Origin: Umezawaea endophytica
Lineage (GTDB): Bacteria; Actinomycetota; Actinomycetes; Mycobacteriales; Pseudonocardiaceae
NCBI RefSeq assembly: GCF_025061645.1
Contig: NZ_JANYMP010000034.1
Span: 1-64,000 of the forward strand
Direction: 5' to 3'
Length of the DNA stretch: 64,000 nucleotides
Part shown: positions 8,710 through 17,303 of the stretch, one piece after another
Position numbering within the stretch: position 1 is the stretch's first letter
How the letters are laid out: the number at the start of each line of letters is the position of its first letter
The notes under the pieces: generated by a model
The model's input: only the letters and a program-made list of their open reading frames with translations
Databases searched by the model: none
Told to the model about the DNA's origin: nothing
Position numbers and translations under genes: made by a program

Positions 8710-9357
8710 ATGTCCAGGATCACCGTTCTTGGCGGCACCGGCTACGCGGGGTCGGCCATTGTCGCGGAGGCCGCCGCGCGAGGTCACGAGGTCACCGCGT
8801 TCAGCCGCTCGCTGCCCGCCGAGCGCGTTCCCGGCGTGAACTACGTCGAGGGTGACGCCACGGACGAGGCGGCGCTGTCGTCGGTCGTGTCCGGTGCGGA
8901 CGTCGTGGTGGGCGCGCTCGCGCCACGGGGTCCGCTCGCCGACTCCTTCCGCGACGTCCACCGCACGATCGCGCGCCTCGCCGACGCCGAGGGGGTCCCG
9001 CTGTTCGTCGTCGGCGGGTTCTCGTCGCTGCGCCCGGCGGCGGGGGCACCGCGCTTCGTGGAGGACCTCGGCCACGCTCCCGCCGAGTTCCACCACGAAC
9101 TCGTCACCGTGGCGGCCCTCGTCGTCGACGACCTCCCCGCCACCCCGCCGACGCTCGACTGGGTCTTCGTGAGCCCGGCCGGGAAGTTCGGCTCGTTCGC
9201 GCCAGGCGAGCGGCTGGGCGAGTACCGGGTCGGTGACGACGTCGCCGTCCAGCCCGACGGTGGCGGGGCGATCTCCGGCGCGGACTACGCGCTCGGCTTC
9301 GTCGACCTCGTCGAGGCCCGGAACCACCACCGGGCCCACGTCAACCTGGCGTACTGA
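8710..9357 (+). CDS. NAD(P)H-binding oxidoreductase (atypical SDR, YwnB/flavin reductase-like)
   Basis: The 215-aa protein opens with VLGGTGYAGSAIVAEA, a GxxGxxG Rossmann loop for NAD(P). It has the short length and C-terminal pattern of YwnB/BVR-B-like reductases. GGGAGAGAGG precedes the ATG. It is divergent from hxlR, the usual arrangement for HxlR-controlled reductases. The substrate is unknown. Confidence 0.88.
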   Translation: MSRITVLGGTGYAGSAIVAEAAARGHEVTAFSRSLPAERVPGVNYVEGDATDEAALSSVVSGADVVVGALAPRGPLADSFRDVHRTIARLADAEGVPLFVVGGFSSLRPAAGAPRFVEDLGHAPAEFHHELVTVAALVVDDLPATPPTLDWVFVSPAGKFGSFAPGERLGEYRVGDDVAVQPDGGGAISGADYALGFVDLVEARNHHRAHVNLAY

Positions 9358-9395
9358 GGCGTTTCTCGCCCACCGCGCCCGCCACCAGGAGCACC

Positions 9396-10613
9396 ATGAC
9401 CGACCAGCGCTTCCCCCTGCCGACGGCGAAGGGCACCCTGCCGATCGCCGACTCCCACCTGTTCCCCGACCTGCTCCCGCCGGAAGCGGCGTCCGAGCTG
9501 GACGCCCTCTTCCGACGCCACCTGGAGCCGTACGTCGGCGTCACCGACGACGGCACCCCGCGCCGGGACCTCTACCGACTCGACGCCGCCGGGACGGCAC
9601 CGAGGGCCGCCGTCGTGGCGGCCGAGGCCTACCTCGACGGGCTCGCGCCGCACCAGCGGATCGTCGGCGCGCTGCCCATGGACGCCACCGAGTGGCGCTT
9701 GTGGACGAACGCCGTCCCGACCTGGCACCCCAAGGGGATGCGGCTGGAACGGCTCGCCGAATCCGACCGCGACCGGGCCCTCGCCGTCGTCGAGGCGAGC
9801 CTGAGCCCGGCGGGATACGCCCAGGTGCGGGCGGCCATGGCGCTCAACGCGAACCTGGGTGAGCTCATCGACGACTACCGGGACACCCTCACCGAGTTCG
9901 CCTACTGGTTCACCGTGTTCGGCACCCCCTCCGCGGACTCCCCGTGGGGGTGGCAGTTGATGGGCCACCACGTGGACCTGCACTGCGTGTTCGTCGGCGG
10001 GCAGGTCGTGCTCGCGCCGGTGTTCCTCGGCGCCGAGCCGACGACCGGGACCGGGCGGTTCGAGGGGGTGCGGGCGTTCGACGAGGAGACCGAGGTGGCG
10101 CTGGCGTTCCGCCGCACCCTGGACGCCGACCGCGCGGGGGAGTTCCTGATGGGACCGTCGCTGCGCGCGGAGGACCTGCCGCCGGAGCTGGCCGGTCCGT
10201 GGAACGGGCGGCACGTCGCCGGGGCGGGTGGCGACAACCTCGTGCTGCCACCGGAGGGGATCGTCGCGGCGAGCCTGACGGCCGATCAGCTCGACGGTCT
10301 GGTGGACCTGGTCCGCGTCTACCTCGGCCGCCTGCCGCCCGCCCAGGCCGAACGCGACCTGGCGCTGGTCCGCGAGCACCTCGACAAGACGAGGTTCGCC
10401 TGGCGGGGCGGCCACGACGACGAGTGCGCCTTCTACTACCGCGTCCACTCGCCCGTGCTGCTGGTCGAGTACGACAACCACCCCGGTGTCTTCCTCGGCA
10501 ATCCCGAGCCCGCCCGGTTCCACGTCCACACCATCGTGCGGGCGCCGAACGGGAACGACTACGGACGTGACCTCCTCGACCAGCACTACCGGCTGCACCA
10601 CGGCGGGCGGTGA
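9396..10613 (+). CDS. DUF3500 family protein
   Basis: The 405-aa protein has the features I associate with DUF3500: a central segment WGWQLMGHHVDLHCVF and a late LVEYDNHPG followed by HVHTIVR. The repeated His/Asp/Glu clusters suggest metal binding. No biochemical role is established that I know of. No signal peptide is visible. It follows the oxidoreductase by 38 bp and may share its transcript. Confidence 0.8.
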   Translation: MTDQRFPLPTAKGTLPIADSHLFPDLLPPEAASELDALFRRHLEPYVGVTDDGTPRRDLYRLDAAGTAPRAAVVAAEAYLDGLAPHQRIVGALPMDATEWRLWTNAVPTWHPKGMRLERLAESDRDRALAVVEASLSPAGYAQVRAAMALNANLGELIDDYRDTLTEFAYWFTVFGTPSADSPWGWQLMGHHVDLHCVFVGGQVVLAPVFLGAEPTTGTGRFEGVRAFDEETEVALAFRRTLDADRAGEFLMGPSLRAEDLPPELAGPWNGRHVAGAGGDNLVLPPEGIVAASLTADQLDGLVDLVRVYLGRLPPAQAERDLALVREHLDKTRFAWRGGHDDECAFYYRVHSPVLLVEYDNHPGVFLGNPEPARFHVHTIVRAPNGNDYGRDLLDQHYRLHHGGR

Positions 10614-10739
10614 CGGCGCGAGCGCCCGGATTTGGGCCCTGGACGTGCGCTGGCTGGGACTTTCGACTCACGACCCGCGCGGTGCCGCGCCCTACCTTTC
10701 GGCTCGTGGTCCCGTTTCCCGCGGGCGAAGGAGGAAGCT

Positions 10740-11780
10740 GTGCCAGGTGACCGGAAAGATCCTTCTCAGGCTGTACGGCGGATCGGCAGGGTGGTGACCG
10801 CCGGACGGATCGGGTTGTCCGTCGCGGCCGCCGCGGTGGCCGTGCTGGGCCTCGTGCTGGTGCCGAACGGAGGGACGGCGGCGGTCTCGCAGCACGGGTA
10901 CCAGCACGCCGGGATGACGATGGCGGCCGGGACGTGGATACCGGTCGACCAGGCGAAGTGGAACGCGCAACTGGCCGCGTTCCGGGCCATGACGCCGAGG
11001 CCCGTGCCGCCGAACCCGAACCGGAACGCCGAGTTCAACGCCACCTGCGCGTACAGCCACTCCGCGCCGGACGACCCGATCGTGTTCCCCGGCCAGCCGG
11101 GGGCCTCGCACCTGCACTCGTTCATCGGCAACGACGGCACCGGCGCGCGCACCACGTTCGAGGACCTGATGCGCTTCACCGCGTCGAGCTGCCAGCCGTT
11201 GCAGGACCACTCGGCGTACTGGGTCCCCACCCTGTTCGAGCACGAGCAGCCCGTTCAACCCAAGCAGGTGGTGGTCTACTACGGATCGCTGCTCAACGAC
11301 AAGTCCAAGACCGTCCCGATGCCGCAGGGGCTGCGGATGATCGTGGGCGACGCGGCGCGCCAGGTGCCGACCCCGGTCGGCGCGGTCAACCAGTTCTACT
11401 GCGCGGGTGGGCCCCTGGAGGGGAAGAGCCGGAGCCGGGACGGCAACTGGCCGGTGTGCGACGGCGGCACGCTGCACTTCACGATGCGCTTCCCCGACTG
11501 CTGGGACGGCAGGAACCTGGACAGCCCGGACCACAAGAGCCACGTCGCGTGGGGTCAGGGCGGCCAGTGCACCGAGCAGTTCCCGGTGCCGATCCCGGCG
11601 GTGACGTTCTCCATCTCCTACCCCACCAGCGGGAGCGTGGACGGTTTCCGGCTGGCCTCGGGAATGGCGTCGTCGATGCACGGCGACGGGTTCTTTGCCT
11701 GGGACGAGGACGCGCTGGGGCACCGGGTGAAGGACTGCGTCGTGCAGGTGGTGCAGTGCAACACCGCGGGCGGGTACTGA
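10740..11780 (+). CDS. Secreted DUF1996 protein
   Basis: The 346-aa product starts at the GTG at 10740, which has an excellent AAGGAGG site 5 bp upstream. Residues about 20-45 form a signal peptide or anchor (basic, then a long Ala/Val/Leu run). The mature part has DUF1996 landmarks, including CAYSHSAPDDPIVFPG and HLHSFIGND, and at least six Cys likely in disulfides. DUF1996 proteins are extracellular and often sit beside carbohydrate-active enzymes. Its neighbour at 11790 carries a CBM35-like domain. Confidence 0.87.
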   Translation: MPGDRKDPSQAVRRIGRVVTAGRIGLSVAAAAVAVLGLVLVPNGGTAAVSQHGYQHAGMTMAAGTWIPVDQAKWNAQLAAFRAMTPRPVPPNPNRNAEFNATCAYSHSAPDDPIVFPGQPGASHLHSFIGNDGTGARTTFEDLMRFTASSCQPLQDHSAYWVPTLFEHEQPVQPKQVVVYYGSLLNDKSKTVPMPQGLRMIVGDAARQVPTPVGAVNQFYCAGGPLEGKSRSRDGNWPVCDGGTLHFTMRFPDCWDGRNLDSPDHKSHVAWGQGGQCTEQFPVPIPAVTFSISYPTSGSVDGFRLASGMASSMHGDGFFAWDEDALGHRVKDCVVQVVQCNTAGGY

Positions 11781-11789
11781 TCTCCGGCC

Positions 11790-12458
11790 TCAGCCCAGCA
11801 CGATCTCGTTGATGTCCGGTGCCGAACCGGTGTCGTTGAAGAACCTGATCCAACTGTCCCCGGCGGGCACGAAGACCTCGACCGACGTGGTCGCCGGGAT
11901 CAGCAGGCTCGCGGCACCGGTCAGCCGCCTGCTCTGCGCGGCGCCGTCGTTCACGGCGACCATGAGCGTCCGCGGTTCCTCGGTCTCGTAGACGATCGTC
12001 AGCGTTCGGGTCCCGGCGGTGGCCACCCCGGCGACGCGGACGGCGAGGGTGTTCGGGCCGCCGATGTAGCCCACCCGGCTGCCACCGCGACAGGTCGCGC
12101 ACTCGATGACGCGCGCGCCGGACCGGAGGTTCGCCGGATCGGCCGCGTGGACGGTGGTGCTCCGGAACGGGAGCGGCTGGGACGACGTCGCGGGCGGCGG
12201 TGGATCGGCCTCCGGCGAGTGGGCGGGCGGAGCCGCGGCGGACGGGGTGACCACGGGTGGGACGGCGGTCGGGATGACCGAAACCGTTGAGGTGACGACG
12301 GATGGGGGAGCGGGAGCGGTGGACGAGGGTGGTTGCGCCACCGGTGGGGACGGCACGATCAACGGCGGCACGAGGACCGCCGTCGCCGCCACCCCGACGG
12401 CGAGCACCGTCCACCCCAGACACCGCAGCGCCCGCCTGCTCGACCCGTCCCGGTCCAC
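11790..12458 (-). CDS. Membrane-anchored protein with CBM35-like beta-sandwich domain
   Basis: The 222-aa product has one N-terminal membrane helix (about 14-32), a Pro/Thr/Ser-rich linker to about 105, then a domain starting HAADPANLRSGARVIECATC. That domain contains GSRVGYIGGPNTL and ends SAPDINEIVLG. This layout matches CBM35/CBM6-like carbohydrate-binding modules. The GTG at 12458 lies 5 bp after the response regulator stop. It looks like the third gene of the two-component operon, so it may be a surface sugar-binding accessory. Confidence 0.72.
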   Translation of the reverse strand: MDRDGSSRRALRCLGWTVLAVGVAATAVLVPPLIVPSPPVAQPPSSTAPAPPSVVTSTVSVIPTAVPPVVTPSAAAPPAHSPEADPPPPATSSQPLPFRSTTVHAADPANLRSGARVIECATCRGGSRVGYIGGPNTLAVRVAGVATAGTRTLTIVYETEEPRTLMVAVNDGAAQSRRLTGAASLLIPATTSVEVFVPAGDSWIRFFNDTGSAPDINEIVLG

Positions 12459-12463
12459 CCCGC

Positions 12464-13123
12464 CTACCGCTCGCCCGTCCAGCGCAGGGCGGCCTCGGTG
12501 CGGTTGCCCACGCGCAGCTTCGTGAAGGCGTGGTGCAGGTGGTTCTTCACCGTCTTCTCGGTGAGCACCAGCCTGCGGGCGATGGCCGCGTTGGACAACC
12601 CCTCCGCCACCAGCCCGAGGACGTCCTCCTCTCGCCGGGTCAGTCCCAACCGGACTCGGTCCCGCCGCTGCCACTCCCGCAGGTCGCGCTGGGCCCGTTC
12701 ACGATCCGCCTGCTCGCGCACGGCGGACACGGCGACGGCGGCGGCGGGCGCGGACAGCCAACCCTGACCGCGGGCGACCGCGAGCACCGCCCGGTGCAGC
12801 TCGTCGGGGTCGAACTCGCCGTGCACCAGGTAACCGCGCGCGCCACCGCGCAGCATGTCGCCCACGAGGTCGGGGTCCGCGTCGCTGGTCAGCACGAGCA
12901 CGGCGGTGTACCGGCACAGCTCGCCGAGCACCGACAGCCCGTCCGCGATCGGCATGCGGTGGTCCAGCAGGGTCACGGCGGGGCGCAGCCGCCGCGCGGA
13001 GGTGAGCGCCTGCCGCCCGTCCCCGGCCTCGGCGACGACCCGCACGGACCCGGTGCTGTCGAGGAAACCGCGCAGCGCCGCCCGGACGATCGGGTTGTCG
13101 TCCACGACGAGGACGTCGGTCAC
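12464..13123 (-). CDS. NarL/LuxR-type response regulator
   Basis: The 219-aa protein has a receiver domain at 1-120 (VLVVDDNPIVR at the N-terminus, phospho-acceptor Asp in LLDHRMP) and a LuxR helix-turn-helix at about 155-212 (LGLVAEGLSNAAIARRLVL). It overlaps the kinase gene by 4 bp and is clearly its partner. Targets probably include its own operon and the CBM-like gene behind it. Confidence 0.95.
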   Translation of the reverse strand: MTDVLVVDDNPIVRAALRGFLDSTGSVRVVAEAGDGRQALTSARRLRPAVTLLDHRMPIADGLSVLGELCRYTAVLVLTSDADPDLVGDMLRGGARGYLVHGEFDPDELHRAVLAVARGQGWLSAPAAAVAVSAVREQADRERAQRDLREWQRRDRVRLGLTRREEDVLGLVAEGLSNAAIARRLVLTEKTVKNHLHHAFTKLRVGNRTEAALRWTGER

Positions 13124-14304
13124 GACGCCATCCGGACCGGCTGGGCGACGGGCACCGACACCTCGACCGTCGTGCCGTGACCGGGTTTCGACGTCACGTG
13201 CAGCACACCGCCCGCGTACCGGGCGCGTTCCGCCATGCCCACGATCCCGTAGTGGCTCCCGGTGGTGAGGACGGAGAGGTCGCCGGGCACGCGGAAGCCG
13301 CCGCCGTCGTCGTGCACGCGCAGGCGGAGCCGGTCGGTCTGGGTGAGGGTGACGGTGATCAGCTCGGGTCGGCCGTGCCGCACGGCGTTGCGCAGGGCCT
13401 CGTCGAGGACGCGACTCAGTTCGTAGCGCACGTCGGCGGGCGGGTCCACGGGTGCGGCGGTGAGGCGCACCGCGATCCCGGACGACTCGCCGCAGCTCTC
13501 GCAGATCCGCCGCAGCGTGGCGGCGAAGTCCTGGTCCGGGGCGTCGAGTCGAAGCCCGGTCAGCAGTTCACGCGCTTCGCGGGCTGCCGCCACGGCCCCC
13601 TGGGACACCGTGCTCGCCAACCGCTCGGCGAGTTCGGGGTGCCTGCGCAACGAGGACGGCAGCGCGAGCGCGGCGAACGACACCCCGCGCAGGGTCTTGC
13701 CGACCGAGTCGTGCAGTTCGCGGGCGAGGCGGGCCCGCTCCGAGGCCGCCGCCGAACGCTGGGCCGAGGCGACCACGTCCACGGAGAGGTCGACGTACCG
13801 CCCGAGGGCTCCGGTGGCGACGGCGGCGCCGATCCCGGCGAGGACGTCCACCGGCGGGAAGGCCAGCGCGAACACGGCGACGTTCGGGCTCGGCGTGCCG
13901 GTCCGCAGCAGAAGGGCGGCCACGGAGTAACCGAGTGCGACGTGCGGTGCCCAGACCAGCAGCCCGCGCATGCCGAGCACCACGCCGCCCAGCGCGCACG
14001 CTCCGGCCGCGAAGCAGAAGAAGGGCACACCACCCCGGCTGGCGACGAGCACTCCCAGCACGACCACCGAGTCCACCAAGACCACGGGCACCGGATGCCG
14101 CACCACCTCGGGACGGCGGGCGAGGACCACGAGCCCCACGGCCGTGGTGACCACCACGACGACGAGCACGGCGAGCGCTGTCCGAGGATCGGGGAGGACC
14201 CGCAGCCCGACCCCGGCGGCCGTCAGGGTGAGCGCGGCCCGGCCCAGCAGCACGGCGCGGCCGAGCGCGGCAGCGGCCACGACCCGGTTGGCGGGGAGAG
14301 CCAC
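13120..14304 (-). CDS. Sensor histidine kinase, NarL-partner type
   Basis: The 394-aa kinase has about six hydrophobic helices in residues 10-160, a HisKA_3 motif LARELHDSVGKTLRG near residue 200, and an ATP-binding domain ending in GHGTTVEVSVPV. The GTG at 14304 is preferred because GGAGGTGG lies 7 bp upstream; a GTG at 14325 is the alternative. No periplasmic sensor domain is visible, so sensing is probably within the membrane. Confidence 0.93.
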   Translation of the reverse strand: MALPANRVVAAAALGRAVLLGRAALTLTAAGVGLRVLPDPRTALAVLVVVVVTTAVGLVVLARRPEVVRHPVPVVLVDSVVVLGVLVASRGGVPFFCFAAGACALGGVVLGMRGLLVWAPHVALGYSVAALLLRTGTPSPNVAVFALAFPPVDVLAGIGAAVATGALGRYVDLSVDVVASAQRSAAASERARLARELHDSVGKTLRGVSFAALALPSSLRRHPELAERLASTVSQGAVAAAREARELLTGLRLDAPDQDFAATLRRICESCGESSGIAVRLTAAPVDPPADVRYELSRVLDEALRNAVRHGRPELITVTLTQTDRLRLRVHDDGGGFRVPGDLSVLTTGSHYGIVGMAERARYAGGVLHVTSKPGHGTTVEVSVPVAQPVRMAS

Positions 14305-14394
14305 GCGCCTACCACCTCCCGCCACTCACATGACCTCGTCGTCGAGGCTCCAGCACTGAGGGTGACAGCACTGTAGCGCAGATCGACGATGGTG

Positions 14395-14408
14395 AGAGAG
14401 CGCTCTCT
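14395..14408. promoter_or_regulatory. Perfect 14-bp palindrome upstream of two-component operon
   Basis: AGAGAGCGCTCTCT is a perfect palindrome about 90 bp before the kinase start. Its GAGCGCTC core resembles LacI-family operators of sugar genes in actinomycetes. That fits the carbohydrate-binding flavour of the operon but is only suggestive. Confidence 0.4.
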
Positions 14409-14417
14409 GAGACCTGT

Positions 14418-14449
14418 CCGCCGCACCGGCGCGATCACCGGTGCGGCGG
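14418..14449 (-). terminator. Strong hairpin terminator after the small secreted protein gene
   Basis: Perfect 12-bp GC-rich arms (14418-14429 and 14438-14449) surround an 8-bp loop. It lies about 60 bp beyond the stop of the minus-strand gene at 14508. There is no U tract, as is common for actinomycete terminators. It separates that gene from the kinase operon. Confidence 0.7.
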
Positions 14450-14507
14450 ATTCCCGGTCAGCGGGAGGTGGGGGAGCGGGGCCCTGGAGAACCCTCGGCG
14501 GGAAAGG

Positions 14508-14759
14508 TCAGATGTAGTCCAGGTAGAGATCCCAGACGGTGCCGAGAGGCCTGTTGTTCTGCTCGCAGTAATAAGCGCGGGCGTGTCCCACCGCGACTTC
14601 CCCGATACCGCTCAACTCGCAGGCGGACGGCGTGCCGTAACTGCCCTGCTTCGCCCAGAGCTGAATGGTCACGGGTGAATCGGCCACGGCGACACCCGCT
14701 GTACCCAGCGCCGCTCCCGCGGTGAGCAGTACCGCGGAGATGGCAGTCCTCAGCTTCAT
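14508..14759 (-). CDS. Small secreted protein, unknown function
   Basis: The 83-aa product has a clear signal peptide (MKLRTAISAVLLTAG..., cleavage likely after AVA near residue 27). The mature chain is about 57 aa with two Cys, near SACELSG and AYYCEQNN, that could form one disulfide. I do not recognise the family. The ATG at 14759 has GAGGA upstream; an ATG at 14774 would add five residues. It is divergent from the sigma factor gene. Confidence 0.75.
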   Translation of the reverse strand: MKLRTAISAVLLTAGAALGTAGVAVADSPVTIQLWAKQGSYGTPSACELSGIGEVAVGHARAYYCEQNNRPLGTVWDLYLDYI

Positions 14760-15054
14760 GGAGAATGTCCTCATTCCATTGTGGGAATCGAACGATGGAA
14801 CTGGGCCGGCTTCTCGGCTCGGCGTCGATGAATGCGTTCGTCCGCTTTCGTCGAATCGGGCCGACTTCATCCTGGCATAGGTGATCTTGCCTCACAAGAA
14901 GATCGTTCGCGGCGATCTCAGGTTCCACCGAAGGATGCAACCACCCCGGTTTCCCGTGACGAATCGGAGTCGGAGGGCGTGGACGCAACGCCGTGGAGGG
15001 CTGCGGGGACTTCAGGGTATGAGGACCACCGCGGAGCGAGAGTGGGAGTGGGGC

Positions 15055-15684
15055 ATGCGGGCAGAGCCCGAGAGCGTCGGTGCGGAGGACGGCCCGCCGT
15101 CGCCCCCGGCCGACGACCAGGCGTTGTGGGGGCGGGCCGCGGACGGTGACGTCGAGGCGTTCGGGGAGCTGTTCCGGCGGCACTCCGGCGCGGTGTGGAA
15201 CTACGCCTACCGGTTGACCGGATCTTGGTCGGTGGCGGAGGACCTCACGTCGGCGGCGTTCCTCACCGCGTGCCGTCGGCTGGGCGAGGTGACGCTGGTC
15301 AACCGGAGCGTGCGGCCCTGGCTGTTCGCCGTGACCGGCAACCTGGCCCGCCGGGAGCGCCGTGGGCGTGGGCGGCTCGCGGCGGCGCTGTCCCGCGTGC
15401 CGCGAGGCGGGACCGTGCGGGACCACGCCGACGACGTGGCGGGCAAGGTCGACGCGGACCACCGGCTGCGCGAGGTGCTCGACGCCGTCGCCCGGCTGCC
15501 CAAGGCCGAACGCGAGGCCGTCGAGCTGTGCCTGATGGGCGACCTGCCCACCGCCGAGGCCGCGGCGGTGCTCGGCGTGGCCGAGGCGAGCGTTCGCTCA
15601 CGGCTGTCCCGCGCCCGCGGCCGGCTGCGGACCCTGCTGCACCACACCACCCTGGACGCTGCGACCACCGAGGAGCGGTCATGA
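15055..15684 (+). CDS. ECF RNA polymerase sigma factor
   Basis: The 209-aa protein has sigma region 2 (LFRRHSGAVWNYAYRLTG, then AEDLTSAAFLTACRRL) and region 4 (LPKAEREAVELCLMG, then EASVRSRLSRARGRL). The ATG at 15055 follows GGGAGTGGGG; another in-frame ATG lies at 15019. The next gene overlaps its stop by 4 bp, as expected for an ECF sigma and its regulator. Confidence 0.93.
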   Translation: MRAEPESVGAEDGPPSPPADDQALWGRAADGDVEAFGELFRRHSGAVWNYAYRLTGSWSVAEDLTSAAFLTACRRLGEVTLVNRSVRPWLFAVTGNLARRERRGRGRLAAALSRVPRGGTVRDHADDVAGKVDADHRLREVLDAVARLPKAEREAVELCLMGDLPTAEAAAVLGVAEASVRSRLSRARGRLRTLLHHTTLDAATTEERS

Positions 15685-16487
15685 ACAACGACGTGGATCT
15701 GCCAACGAACCGCCCGATGCCCATCGAACTGCAAGAACACCTGTGGAACCGGCTCAGGCCGGAGGTGGCGGAGGCACTGGCGGGCAGGCGTCGCCGGTCG
15801 CCGGTCCTGCCGCTGGTGGCCGCGGCCGCCGTGGGGACGCTCGTCGTCGGGGGCGTGCTGGTGTTCGGCCAGGCCGGGCCGTCCGAGCGGGTGGTCCCCG
15901 CGGCCGACCCGGCTGACGCGCGGCTCGCGCGGGACTGCGTGGACGCCACCATCGCGGCCGGGGTCGACGTGCCCGATCCGGGGGACTGGGTGCCGGCCGT
16001 CAAGATCGAGGCGGGAACGGCCGCGGACAACGGCGCCGTCTGGCCGGAGTTCCTGGTGGTCCGCACCGACGCGGCCGCGGCGATCTGCCTGGTCTCCGGT
16101 CAGGCGACCGGCGGCATGACGGGTGCCGACGTGGCCACCATGGAGGGGCGCGGCAGGCACGGCTACGCCACGCTCACCGCCGCGCGCCCGTTCGACTACA
16201 TCGACGCGTGGAACTTCCACGACGGCACGAGCATCCAGTTCGGGATCGCCTCCGCCGACGTGGTCTCGGTCTCGGTGGTGCGGCAGGACGGCACCGAGAC
16301 GCCCGCGCTGCTGCGCGACGGCACGTTCGCGGTGAAGATCGACCGTGGTGAGCTGTGCGGCACGCCCCCGGACTTCGCGACGTCGGCCGAGGACTCCGTG
16401 GTGTCGCCCGCGGGGAGCAACGTGCTGCGGGTGACGCTCAGCGGCGGGCAGGTCGTCGAAGGTCCGCTGTGCAAGCCCGCCGCATAG
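15681..16487 (+). CDS. Single-pass membrane protein, probable anti-sigma or sigma partner
   Basis: The 268-aa product has a short cytoplasmic N-terminus (about 38 aa), one membrane helix near residues 42-64, and a 200-aa extracytoplasmic domain with four Cys. Position and translational coupling with the ECF gene argue for an anti-sigma role. The N-terminal part lacks the HxxxCxxC zinc motif and is short for an anti-sigma domain, so it may instead be a regulated envelope protein. Confidence 0.8.
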   Translation: MNNDVDLPTNRPMPIELQEHLWNRLRPEVAEALAGRRRRSPVLPLVAAAAVGTLVVGGVLVFGQAGPSERVVPAADPADARLARDCVDATIAAGVDVPDPGDWVPAVKIEAGTAADNGAVWPEFLVVRTDAAAAICLVSGQATGGMTGADVATMEGRGRHGYATLTAARPFDYIDAWNFHDGTSIQFGIASADVVSVSVVRQDGTETPALLRDGTFAVKIDRGELCGTPPDFATSAEDSVVSPAGSNVLRVTLSGGQVVEGPLCKPAA

Positions 16488-16500
16488 GCAGCGCGCTCCG

Positions 16501-17148
16501 TTAACCCAGGGGCTCCGCGTCGCCCGTCCGCACGATCCCGCGTTCGATCGCACCCGTGGCGAACGCGATCAGGTGGGCGGGCCGGACGCGGCTGGTCCGC
16601 GATCCCCGGAGCAGCAGGTCGTCGGCCAGGCCGATCAGCGAGTCCCACACCCAGTGCGGCAGGGCGGGGTCGTCGATCAGGGTCTGGCCGCACGCCTGCG
16701 CCGCCTCCGTCAACGTCGTGGCCAGCAGGGTGATCGTCGTGCGGTAGACCTTCACCGAGCCCGCGGCGCCCTTGCCGCGCGGGCCGCCCGCGAGCACCTT
16801 GGCCTCCCACTGCGCGGCGGAGCGGCCGAACCGCCGCCACAGCTCGGTGACCTGCGGCTCGATCTCCCGGAGGACCCCGGCGACGCCCAGGCCCCGGTCC
16901 ACCTCCGCGAGGGTGCGCTGGAGGTCGTCCAGCCGCCGGGCCATGAGCGCGGCGAACACGGCCTCCTTGCCGTCGAAGTACTGGTAGACGGTCCCGGTGC
17001 TGACGCCCGCGCCGACGGCTATCGCGCGCATGGTCAGGCCCGAGTACCCGCCGTCCTCGAGGATCACCTCGGCGGAGGACAGGATGTCGCGGCGCCTGCC
17101 CGCCGCGTCGCCCCAGGCGGTGGTCTGCTGCTCGGTCTCGGCGCTCAC
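16501..17148 (-). CDS. TetR-family regulator, divergent from sulfation operon
   Basis: The 215-aa protein has a TetR helix-turn-helix at about residues 30-65 ([19 protein letters not shown]) and a helical ligand domain. Its gene converges with the sigma partner gene and diverges from cysD. A perfect 10-bp inverted repeat sits 19 bp upstream of its start. It most likely controls the cysD-cysNC operon. The effector is unknown. Confidence 0.92.
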   Translation of the reverse strand: MSAETEQQTTAWGDAAGRRRDILSSAEVILEDGGYSGLTMRAIAVGAGVSTGTVYQYFDGKEAVFAALMARRLDDLQRTLAEVDRGLGVAGVLREIEPQVTELWRRFGRSAAQWEAKVLAGGPRGKGAAGSVKVYRTTITLLATTLTEAAQACGQTLIDDPALPHWVWDSLIGLADDLLLRGSRTSRVRPAHLIAFATGAIERGIVRTGDAEPLG

Positions 17149-17166
17149 CGGGGAAGCCTACAATGA

Positions 17167-17195
17167 ACAACGTTCAGATTCATATTGAACGTTGT
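17167..17195. promoter_or_regulatory. TetR operator ACAACGTTCA-N9-TGAACGTTGT
   Basis: The 10-bp arms are perfect (17167-17176 and 17186-17195). The AT-rich 9-bp centre contains a possible -10 element (CATATT). The site lies between the divergent TetR and cysD genes and should control both. Confidence 0.75.
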
Positions 17196-17303
17196 CCAGT
17201 TTCCTTGCTACGGTGCCGCCATGGCAGCGGGCGGGGTGACCTCCTGGCGGGTGCGGAGCGGTGGAACGCCGGACGACGCCCGCGTGGCGGCGGGGGTGGT
17301 CCG

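Noticed and set aside
14881-15054. Longer sigma factor starting at 14881
   Set aside because: The added 58 residues are basic, without sigma features and without a ribosome site; starts at 15019 or 15055 fit better.
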